A stretch of 64,000 nt of DNA. Source: Maylandia zebra (taxonomy: Eukaryota; Chordata; Actinopteri; Cichliformes; Cichlidae). This document shows positions 37,225 through 49,200 of this stretch, piece by piece. The first letter of the stretch is position 1. Each line of letters starts with the position of its first letter. The stretch lies in assembly GCF_041146795.1 (NCBI RefSeq), contig NC_135177.1, positions 19,047,560 through 19,111,559 on the forward strand, read 5' to 3'. The translations under genes were made by a program, and so were the position numbers. The notes beneath the pieces were generated by a model that saw only the letters and a list, made by a program, of their open reading frames with translations, made no database searches and was not told the DNA's origin.

Positions 37225-40200
37225 TCACTGTCTGCAGCCATCCACCTTGTACTCATCTACAAACTCATCAAACTCCTTGCAAACATATTTATTGACACTT
37301 TTACTACATTCTACTGAAGGTTTCTTTTCAACCCACGTGTTTGATTCCAGCAGATACTGCATCCTATAAAAAGAAAAAATGGTTGACCAGAGAATCATTT
37401 TATGAAAACACACTTTCCTTAATATCACTGACATACTCACATTCCACTTGAATCTTTTGTCGTGCCATCTTTGCCCATGATGAGATACTGTTTTTCCAAG
37501 TGTAATTTTCCTTTGCAGTGAACCCTCTTAGCAAACACTCGGACTGAGTTCTCACTCACTGACGCATCGTTATCTAGCAGAAGGATTAGACTCAATAAAT
37601 TATATTCATTATAATCATAATATTTAAAGAAAGCTTTTTAATAAACATAATGAAACATACGATATAAGAGTCAGTTTTACAGCATCTTATAAGGCTTGTA
37701 GTTAGTTCACTTACTTGATCTGAGAACGTCAATTACAGAAGTAGTATACAGCTCAAAGTTACTCTTCACAGAAATGCTGGTGACCTCAACAATGTATGCT
37801 GGAAAACAAAACAAAAAAAGGCTTAATATGATTAATATTTAAAAATCATGATAGCAAGCAGTTATTATTTGATGCAAATAAATGTTTTGTTTAGAATACA
37901 CACCATAATCTACGATAGGGAAGAAGCAAGCATGTTGGACACGGTTAATCTTCCTAATTCTTCTTCTTCGATTGAATGTATCTTGTAGTTTATGACAAGG
38001 TCCTATAAAAACATGAATGAACATGAGTGAGTTTTCAATTATACATCAACCTAATAAGGCACTGGAATGCTTTTATTCACAAATACTTGTCAGAATGTGT
38101 GCATATTAAGCTAATTGCTTTCAAACACTATCTAATATTCATTGGTAGATGTCATTCATTCATTGTTTGCATGATAATCGATTACACAGCAGGGTGATTT
38201 TACAGTCATATGATGCATTTTGGGTTTAAATCAATATTTCTCATTCATAGACTACAGTAACATTCACGGACGGTCGATATATATTACTGCATATACTATA
38301 TTACCAGTATAGTAAGTATTCATTTACCCATCCAAATCATTAAATTCAGGTGTTCTTCCATGGTCACAGGTATCTAAAATCAAGTACCTAAGCATGCTTC
38401 TGCAAACATTTGTGAACAAATGGTTCGCTCTCAGGAGCTCAGTGAATTCCAGCGTGGTACCATGATAGGATGCACCTGCCCTTGCAGCTAAATATTCCAG
38501 AGTCAAGTGTTGGTATTATAATTAAGTGGAAGCGATGGGAAACAACAGCAATTCAGCCACAAAGTGGTAGGGCAGTCAAATCACAGTGTGGGGTTGGCAG
38601 ATTTTGAGGCACGAGCGCACAGAGGTCGCCAGATTTCTGCAGAGTCAGTACCTACAAACTTCATGTGGCCTTCAGGTTGGCATTTCTCAAGCTTCTCGTG
38701 CTCTTCCTGCCTGATGTAGCTATCACTTGGTATAGCTAGATCTATTGCTGCAGCCATCTTCCTCTGCTTCTCCACTACTACTTTGTCTGGCTGCTTAGCC
38801 ATTACCAGTTTGTTAGTCTGATAGGATCTTAGCTTGGTTATCACATTTTGACCTCAGGTCTTACTCAGCACAAATGTTCCAGTACAGACACTTTGGTTAT
38901 GATAATCCTGTTCAGAGAGGTGGCTGCGGGCTGCTTTTAGACCCACTAACCACTAAGCATCGTTGTTATGTGTTGCATCCTTCTCCCATATGTTTTTCTA
39001 GTTTTCCTTCATTTCCAGGCTGAGTGGGGCTGTTCTCATATTGTTCCCCTGCCACCTAGAGTACTCCTTGAATGGTTCAGTGGAGTATAGCTGGTTTATT
39101 CTCCTGCCTTCTATCTCTGTATTCTACCTCATCAAGGGGTGAGCCAAGGCTGGGATCCTTTTTTTGGCAGGCCTCGGATTACTTCTTAGACCCTTTGTCA
39201 GTTAACACTGTTCTGCAGTTGGCTAACTGACCTTTATCTTGACCTCTAGTCTCCTTATCCATACAGGGTACTGCTCCTTGTGGCCCTTCATCTTGTAGCC
39301 AAGTATCTGAAGGATAACTGTTGCTGTGATATAGATCACCTGGTTGATTTCAGTGATGGTCGCAGTAGGGATACTCTGTAACTCTGGATTAAATCTTATG
39401 GTAGATGTTCAGAGTTTTGGTATTCATTCATGGAGGGTCCAGCTTAGCCGGGATCTTCTCTTTCAGGTCAGTTGCTCTGGCTTTTAATGTACCTGTTTTT
39501 TCTTGATACCTGATCTCAGTGTGTGGGGATGATGATATCTCCCTCCTAACCTGATATCCTGATTCTCCCTTGCTATAGCATTTGTGTTGTATCTCATCAA
39601 TCTCTAGTTGCAATAGCAGTTGCTTCTTGAAAATGTTGGAACACTGAGCTACCAGTGTTTTGAATGTTAGTCTAGATGAAGAATTCATCGGTCCCACATC
39701 CTCTTTCACTAGGGTTACATGTATAGTAGCGTTACAGCAGTTCTCTATTATCATCCCTTATCAACTTATGCTTTGTCCTAGTAGCCTAATTCTCATCAGT
39801 ATACCCTGGTACCTCAACACCTGACGCACACCTTGTTAATCCTGGAGACATCCGAGCCACTATGGCTTTATTTATGTCTCGCTCATCCGATGTGGGTGTA
39901 TTTAGGTGCACCCTTAATGAGCCCTGTGAAAAATTTCTTTCTTACATTAAATGAAAAAGGAGTTTCAACAGAGTCTGTGCAGCCCAATCACAAATATGGG
40001 CTAGTGGTCTGTGGCAAAAGCAGTTTAAAGAAAATTTCATCTAATTTTGAGTTATGCTTTACAAACAGCACTGATAATAAAATAAAGATTGTTTCAGCTG
40101 AGATAGTTACATTAATTTGACTGTTTCAGTGTTTTCCAGATTTAGATGTTTCAGTTTAGACAGAGGCCCTAATAAAGATTGAACAGTAAAAGTATTTTCC

Positions 40201-43200
40201 TACTTTCTGCGCATTGGCACACGTCCTCCGAACACAATGTGGAGACCATCTTGCTTCTTTGCGGTGCAGAATAGAACACAGTACACTTTCGATCTGCAGG
40301 AAAAACACAAATAGTCCTGATGATAAAATCCCTTCTTTCCTAACAAATACATACAGAAATTTCTGAAATGAAAATCTTACTTGGTTCATAATAATCATAG
40401 AACGAGACTGGAGCAGGCTGTAGAAGACCAACTGGTACCTGCTGTGTAGCTTCAAAACTAATACATTCCTCAGATTTAAAAAGCTAGAGAGATTAAAAAA
40501 ATGTTTCAGTGTTGGCCAAGTACAATTATTGTATATAATTTGAATTCAGCAGTACCTCATTGAAGTAGAGCAGAACTTTTCCAAAAGACTCCTCAAAATG
40601 GGAAATGTATTGCTCAGATGGCTCCATTAGCTGGAGAAGACAAGAATTAATTGATTCTACGTTATAGCAAAAAGGAAGTTTCTGAAGTTTACCTTTGATT
40701 TCCTTTTATTCCTTTGTATTTTATCTATTCATGTCCATGTGTGTTATCTTTCCATTTAGTTATTTCCCTTCCTTTTTCCTTCCCCAGCTGAAAATAATGT
40801 GCCGGGAGTCCAGTGTTCTCACCGGTTCTAGTGAGCCTCGACCTCCCAGTGGGGCAACAGACTTTTGCAAATATGTGATGTCTTGATTAATCGAGCAGAT
40901 ATTTGAAGTTTACACAGCTACATTCTCGCCTGAAAATATCTTAAAGGTTTAGTTTGTGAACCAGAAAGAGTAATATTAAAACTAAGTAGCTGCCGCCATT
41001 GTTAGAAACTGGAATTGGTTGGGCGCGCTATGAATTCTGGGATAGTTTGGGCCACAAAGGATACACCCAACCAATCTTTCAAATCAGGGAAAATGAAGGA
41101 CGCATTTGTCTGCCCCATTTGGTGCATCCTTCGAATTGGGATGGCCTTCGTCGCCTGGCTGTGATGTAATCGGCCTAGGAATTGGGACACAGCTAATATA
41201 TGGTCTTTTGTTTGATCATATGAAGCTTTTCTCCTTCTCTAACAAGCATCAATGAGAAACCTTGATTCTTACAGAATGGAACTTCATTCCTTGCTTCTTT
41301 TTTCTGCTAGCTGTAAGATATTTCAAAGCAATTTTATGGCTATAGGCCTAAAGAAGCTTTGTTCTTGTTGATTGTCAGTTTAAAAATAAGTGTATTTGGA
41401 GTTTTGAAATCTGTGTTTATACTGCCTGTGTCCAAATGCAGCTAAAAAGGCTAAAACGTTACTACATGCCAGACAAAATGATTTAAACACCTTGATTCAC
41501 AGAAGCACAGAATATTAAACATATCCAGGTGTTACCATTTGTTCCTAAAGTGCAAGTTGTACTGATAAAAAAATGACACAAGAAACATATCACATGACGC
41601 AAACACATGATACCTCTTTCATGTGAACATGATGGCATGATGATCATAGCTTGTTATAGGTCACACCCCAGTCACCCTCTATTTGAACTTTTGTTAAGTT
41701 CATGCATGTCTTTGCATTCTCTACTGAGCTACAGTTTTTACTTCCTGCTTTAGTTTGATAGTCCTTTGTCTCTCCTGCTTTGTATTTAGGTTTACTTTCC
41801 AAGTTTTCTTGTTGCTTATTAGCTGTGGTACACTCATGTTTCCACTCCTCCCTAATTGCCCTTTTGTGTCTGAGTGTACTTAAAGTGTTTTACTGTTGTT
41901 TGTGTTTTACTGTTGTGTTCACTACATGTTCTATGCTAGTTTTAGTTTATTTGGAGTTTGCTATCAACCAAAAAGGTTAACTTTTTGCTTACATCTGTTT
42001 ACCTGTAGAGTCTGCTTCTGGGCCCTCACTCCTCCAAAATATGACATTATTTGTCTGAACTTTTGCTGTTTATAATTATTGGACTTTAAGTATTCATTGA
42101 CTGCAGGACTGATTTGTGCCCTAATAATAATGGCTTGTTTTATTATGTGCCCTTTATTTCCTTTGATATCAGCATCCAGATGTGACACCCAGGACCACAG
42201 GTGACTAAAACAGATGTGGTCCTCCCTTGCTCCTGCTGAGCAAGCAAGGGACACAGTGATGAAGAGTAAGAAAAGACACCCACTAACCCTCTCCAAAGTT
42301 TTAGTTTCAGCCTTAAATCCACTCAGTAATGTGATGTCAGCAATGGCCATTCCTGTAAGATTGCTCTTCTGCCTATGGCCACGGAAAGGAAAAGAGATGT
42401 TCTGAGATGGCTCAGGAGTTGTGGACTTTTTATTGCAGAGTTCTTTCTTTTGTGTATATTAATAAATAATAAATGTGATGTGGATTTTTTTAACTAACCT
42501 GACACAGACAGTGTAGGTAACAGCCTCTTTTGTACTTAAGTTGTTATCAACAGTTCTCCTGTATCGGGTGTGAGCATCAGACCCCTCAATGGCTGTTCGT
42601 CCCAGGTCTTCCTGGTCTTGTTTTGCATCATCGTAGTCATAGTATTCATAATTTTCTAATATCGGAGCTAGATAGACAAAGATTAATGTAAGTGTGTGCC
42701 TTTTATCAGTAGTTGTGATTTGTTAGCATTTACAAATCTCACCAGTGTACTTCACTTTCCCCTCCACTCTGACACTGATAGACACCTGGTCACATTCATC
42801 CTTGGGTTCCAATAAATGGTAAGCCTTAACAATCTACAAGGGACATTTAGAGTCAATTATAGATCTGATTCATAATATAAAAACAAAGAAGTGAATCCAA
42901 CATACTTTAAACTTAATTTCTCCTTTTCCAGTCAGATTTGCAGTGATTTTGTTCCCTGTAAATTTCTAGAACAACAGACACAAAAAAATGTATTTAGAAA
43001 AAAATTCAGAATGGGATTTAATCTTATATAGATATGTCTGAGTGCAATGTTTTATGATACCTTCAAGTCAGTTTCCACTCTTTCCTTCTTATTTTCCAGT
43101 TGAAGTGTTACAATTTCATTCCTTGTTGGGGATGTGAACTCTGCTTTCATTCTTGTTTCAGAACTGGCAGATTTCTTTAGCTCATACTCCGCGAGGGCTT

Positions 43201-46200
43201 CCAGGGCCACGAGGGTATCCTGGGAATGGTAAGAACTTATTAATATAATATTTAATATCTCTACTCTGATGGTGAATATATGATGTCAGACAAAAAGGGA
43301 AACAGGAGCTCCATTCAAAGATGTACTCTTTGGCTCTAGCCTAATCACCTGTGTTGACTTGAAGCCTCCATAATAGTTTTCTTGGGAGTTTAACCAGCAG
43401 GCTATTTCATCAGCCTCTTTCACATGCCCAAGCTGAACTGCAGTTAGGAGAGCATAGGCTGTTGTCTCTACTGTGATAGCATCCACCTTTTGGTTATCAT
43501 CAGATGGCCAGAAAGAACAGCCATCTTTCCCTGGTAATTAAAGATGCATAAACAAATAAATCAAATAACAGCAAAGAGTAATGTAATTATTAAACAATAT
43601 AATGCTAAGTGATCCTTCTTTCCAGATATCCCAACTTTTCTCAGTTGATCATCCATTATTAGCAATATCGAGAAATTCAATTTAAATTACAGATAGCAAC
43701 AGTGGATTGTACACCGATCACCCAGACTTTGTGCATTGAAGGTAAGTCCAGTCCAATCGAGTTCTCAGTGTTGGTGTTGTTCCTACATAATCATAATAAT
43801 TTTGTTCCAGAGTAAACATTGGAACTGACCATTGACATTGTTTAAGCATTTAGCCAAGAAGTTAGTGTAACCTAGCTGAGAAAATTTCTTTTATTTTTCA
43901 AATTTCTTTCTTTCTCCCTTTTATTTGTATCATTGCATTTTCACACTTTTACTTGAAAAAAATACTTGTTTTGAAAAGAGGTGCAATCCTCTCTCTAATT
44001 TTATTTTCCTGCTTCACAGATCGCGATGGGTGATACTAGTTTAGAAGCAATGCTCGTCCCGCCTTCCAAGCAGGAGGATCACCATCACGTATTAGCTAGG
44101 TCTTTTGCACTTTGAGAAGTAAACAAGACAGGCTGCAGACAGTCCATGCTGAACTATTGGGGTCTTCTTGTTGATAGGAGCATGAGCTAGAGAGACCGTG
44201 TGACTGTGTGCCTTGCTATGTTCGCCCTGATACCTCATCTTGTATTTATTTTGGTGTCTAAAAAGCAGCTTGAACTGATTCCTGGATTTTCTCCGGATGG
44301 AGATGGCGAGCTGGTGCCCAGACTGAACTGAACCCTTGTTAAAGAACTTCATTCTTTTCTACCGGTAACAAAACAATAACAGAACTGAAATTAAAAGCAA
44401 TCTTGACTTGACTAATAGAACTTTGTTTTTTTTTTGTTTGTTTGCTTTGTTATGACAGCTTATTACTTGGTATTGTTGAAATTGTAAATTGTATCTTTTG
44501 TGTATCTTTTTCACTTGCATTCACCTCAGTTCCTGTTGTAATCCTGTCAAGCCTAGTCACTGGTCTATACTTTTGGCTACTTTTGGCTAGACTACTTAGC
44601 ATGAGTCAGGGGTTACCTTAGCAAGGCAAGGCAAGGCAAGTTTATTTATATAGCTCAATTCAACAACAAGGTGATTCAAAGTGCTTTAGATAGACATTAA
44701 AAAATAAAAAGCATGATTTAAAATTGATTAAAAAAACTGTAGATAAAATCAGAACAATAGATAAAATCAGTAGTTAAAATATAAGTTTTGAAATTTAAGC
44801 TTAAAAGTGTGGATTTGGTGCTTTATTCAAATGCAGCTGAGAACAGGTGAGTCTTCAACCTGGATTTAAATAAACCGAGTGTTTCAGCTGATCTGAGGCT
44901 TTCTGGGAGTTTGTTCCAGATATATGGGGCATTAAAGCTGAATGCAGCTTCTCCGTGTCTGGTTCTGACTCTGGGAACTGATAAAAAACCGGATCCAGAT
45001 GACCTGAGGGATCTGGAAGGTTCATACTGGGTCAGGAGGTCACTGATGTATTTTGGTCCTAAACCATTCAGAGCTTTATAGACCAGCATCAGAACTTTAA
45101 AGTCTGTCCTCTGACGGACAGGCAGCCAGTGTAAAGACCTCAGAGCTGGACTGATGTGGTCCACTTTTTTGGGTCTTAGTGAGGACTCGAGCAGCAGAGT
45201 TCTGAATGAACTGTAGATGTCTGACTGATTTTTTAGGTAGACCTGTAAAGATGCTGTTACAGTAATCAAGCCTACTAAAGATGAATACATGAACTGGTTT
45301 TTCCAGGTCCTGTTGAGACATCAGATCTTTTATCCTTGATAAAAAACTTGAAACTGCTTTTTCAATGATCTTACTTAAAAATGGGAGATTTGAGATCGTC
45401 CTGTGGTTGTTCATTTGTGTCTTGTCAAGATTGTCCTTTTTCAGTATAGGTTTAATTACAGTTTTTAGTGGTTCTGGAAACACACCTGACATTAAGGAAA
45501 AGTTGACGATCTGTAACAGGTCTGACTCCAAAGTCTTTGAGACCTTTTTGAAAAAACTTGTTGGCAGGACATCTAAACAGCAAGAGGAGGAGTTCAGTTG
45601 ACCTAAGATGTCCTCCAGGTCTTTGCTGTTAATAGGGTGAAACTGTTTTATGGTGTTTAAACAGTTTTTCGGTGGACACAGTACATATTCTGAATCTGCT
45701 GTTGATGTACCAACTGCTTGTCTAATCTTTTGGATTTTGTCTGTGAAGAATTTGGCGAAGTCATTGCAGGCCATGGTCGAATGAAGTTCAGCTGCCACTG
45801 ACACAGGAGGGTTTGTTAGCCTGTCAACTGTAGAAAATAAGACCCGAGCATTATGACTGTTTTTAGTGATGATGTCAGAGAAGTAGGACCTCCTTGCACT
45901 CCTCAGTTGTGAATTATAATTGTGAAGTTTCTCTTTATAGATGTCATAGTGGACCTGGAGGTTTGTTTTTCTCCATCTGCGCTCAGCTTTCCTACACTCT
46001 CTTTTTTCATTTTTCACCAGTGTGGAGTTTCTCCAGGGAGACTTTTTCCTTCCAGAGATAATCTTCACCTTAATGGGAGCAATAGAGTCCATTACATTTA
46101 ACATTTTAGCATTGAAGCTATTGACGAGCTCATTGACTGAACCTCTGGACAGGTCAGGTGTTAATGGGAAGACCTGGTTAAAAATTGCACTACTGTGTTC

Positions 46201-49200
46201 AGTTATACACCTTTTTGTGATCACTGTTGTTGATATATTTACGTGGGCTGAGATTTTACTTTCAAAGAAAACACAGTAATGATCAGACAGGCCCACATCA
46301 GACACAGTAACCTTTGAAATGCTCAGACCCTTGGAGATCAGTAGGTCAAGAGTGTGTCCTCTATTATGTGTGGCCTCTGTTACATACCGAGAAAAAGAAA
46401 CACAACTTTGGATGGGGCCTTCAGCCGTAAAGCCACATATTCAAAAGACTGAAAACTTCCAGGTGATAGCTGCTTACATTGAAATGATTCATTGAATAAG
46501 ACAGCAACCCCCCCCCCCCCCCCCCCCCCTCTCCTGCTCACCCTGGCCTCACTGATAAAACTGTAGTTAGGAGGGGTCGTCTCGATGAGAACAGCTCCAC
46601 TGTTACTTTGGTCCAACCAAGTTTCAGTTAAAAACAGTTATCATTAATTAAAAATGTTTTCCCAGCTAAGGATCTAATGTTTAATAAAGCCAACTTAAGT
46701 GTTTTAGAGTGTTTGGGAGCAGTCTGTGGCACACAAGGTATGTTTACTATATTTAAAGATCTTTTAGAGTGCCGCTCTCTGTGTTTTGACCAGGCCACAT
46801 GTCTCCTTCTGTCACCTAAAAGTACAGAAATTTGAAAACCTTCTAGTAAACAGGGTCCCAGCTTCTCCTGGGAAAAGAAGCAAAGCATTTAAAGAGCAAA
46901 GAGAGGAAGCGTCCACACTCACAAAAGGGGGAGGAGCAAGCCTGAAGTTGGCTAACACCAAACCTAACTTGATCATTTATTTATTATACTATATAACTTA
47001 TTAAATAAATCACTTGAAATGCTTACCATTTGTTCCAGAAAAGAGTTCTACATAATGAAGGGAATTTGTTTTTCTTTTTTCCCATATTTCAAAGCAATGA
47101 CATCACAACAATATGGCTGGTTAGTTGCAATTTTGATCCCGGACTAACATTATTATGGTGATGCAGAAACAGCCCTTACATAAGAATATCAGATACACCT
47201 ACTTTTAACAGCCCCTGCTTTAAGTTTTGCCCATGTACGTGAATGATCTGTTCCTTCTGGCAGGCACACTGAGAGGCAATAGGCTGTAATGGCAATGGCA
47301 TAGGGATGCTGAAGCTCCGCTAGGTGTGATAGGAGATATGATGTCGATCTCAAAATACTTGCTTCCTAGCGGCAGAATAAAGAATAAGTGAAAAAAAAAT
47401 TAAAAGTTCCAATGCAAATTATTAATTGCCATTTATAAGAGAAACATCATAATCATACAAACATGTTGTACTGGGAGATATTACTATTTAAATTAAATGT
47501 TATCATTCCAACTTTTGATGACGTTCTGCTTTCTTCATTTTTCTGATCAATAGTGTTTGAAATTTGATCATAAAATAAACTTCTGTTAAGCGTATTTTTG
47601 TATTTGATGAGTCATCAGAGTTATGAGGATTCATCCTCAGTGCAACTTGACTCTTGATATTTTAATTAGCTTTTGAGATGATTGACTACGTTGTCCCACT
47701 GTCACTGCTAATAACAGTTAGCACAGACAGTAGGTTCAAATATCAACTTACCACATCATTTCGCACTTCAAGCTGGAGGAATTCAAGGGACCGGTACAAT
47801 GCAATAGTCATAAACGCAGTCATGGATGCATCTTGGTTTTTGCCTTTCTACATTAAACACACAGAAACAGTAGTGTGCATTCAAATGTATGTACTTCAGA
47901 TTTATCTATAAAAATCTGATACTGGGTTTACATATAGGCCAACATGCAGACCATGTTTTAACTTTTGAGAGAAGTTACCAGGACTCCTCTGTGTATCACA
48001 GGATTTGGATCACTGAACGACCCATCCTGAGTATTCTGTATTTTGAGCAGGTATTTGACTGGTTTCCTGATATTTATTTCTGGCACAACTTTATTAATTC
48101 GACCCTGCAGTCCAAAAACGGCTGTTTGGCGTTGTGCCACCAATGAAAATATTTTCACTACAAGGGCAGTCACCCTGAGGACAAAAGAAGATAAACAAGT
48201 GAAAAGAGCATATGGAAAAGTTTGTTTAATAGTCGTACAGAGTAAAAATGAAGAAAATTTGTTTTTATGTGACACTGTGACAGTAACAACCAAAAAACAA
48301 CAAAAATTGAAGAAGTAATAATAATAGTGGCAATAACAAATACTCACCAATTACTGCTGTGTGGCATTGTATAGAATGAGCCATAAGATCCATCAGCTTT
48401 GGTTCCCCATTTTGTCATAACCCACGTATAGCCTGATTAAATATATATATATATATATATGTATGTATATAATATTTACAACATAACTGCTTTTTCAGTT
48501 ACACCAGACAACATATTCAATCGACCAGCCCAACCTAATTTTCAGTGCCACAGATCAATATTATATATATTATTTGTTATTTTTAATGGAAATTGAAGAA
48601 GAGAACATTTGAAAAAAAAAAAAAAAAAGAAGAACTGGTTGAGAACCAGTTACACCAAAATAGTTGATTTATAGGGTTTAAAAGACAGAGTTCTTCACCT
48701 GATCCAGTGAAAGAATGCAGCACAATAGTAATTGTGTTTGTGTCACATCATAAGTCTTGTTACGTAATTAATTTATTCAGTTAATAAATGTTTCAGGGGT
48801 TGTGGCAGGAAATGTCATCCAATTGCTTCACAATACGGGGCGCTAACAAGAGTATATGTAGTGGATTTTTTCCTCATGGTGTATCTATAAAAGTAAACTT
48901 CGTTCTACTTTATAAGCCTACTTTAGAGAGGAACACCTATAATAGGGAGATGTGTAGTCTCTCATTGAGTCTTGTTTACGCTGGGGGTGACATTACAAAT
49001 ATGTTGCTGTTGCAACAGAGAAACCAATAACATAATGAAGAAAAACTTAATCCAGCTAAAAAGTACTCATTCACATTTGGAGAATGGCCACTAGTACAGC
49101 CTCGTGATGTTTTCTCTGTATGTATTATTGTAGGGTCTACCTTACAATATAAAGCATCTTGAGATGTGAGGTGCATGAGATGAGGTGCTTTATAAATAAA

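Noticed and set aside
45097-46305. 402-codon frame as a host gene
   Set aside because: It has L2-type retroelement motifs and an internal deletion; it is a LINE remnant in an intron.
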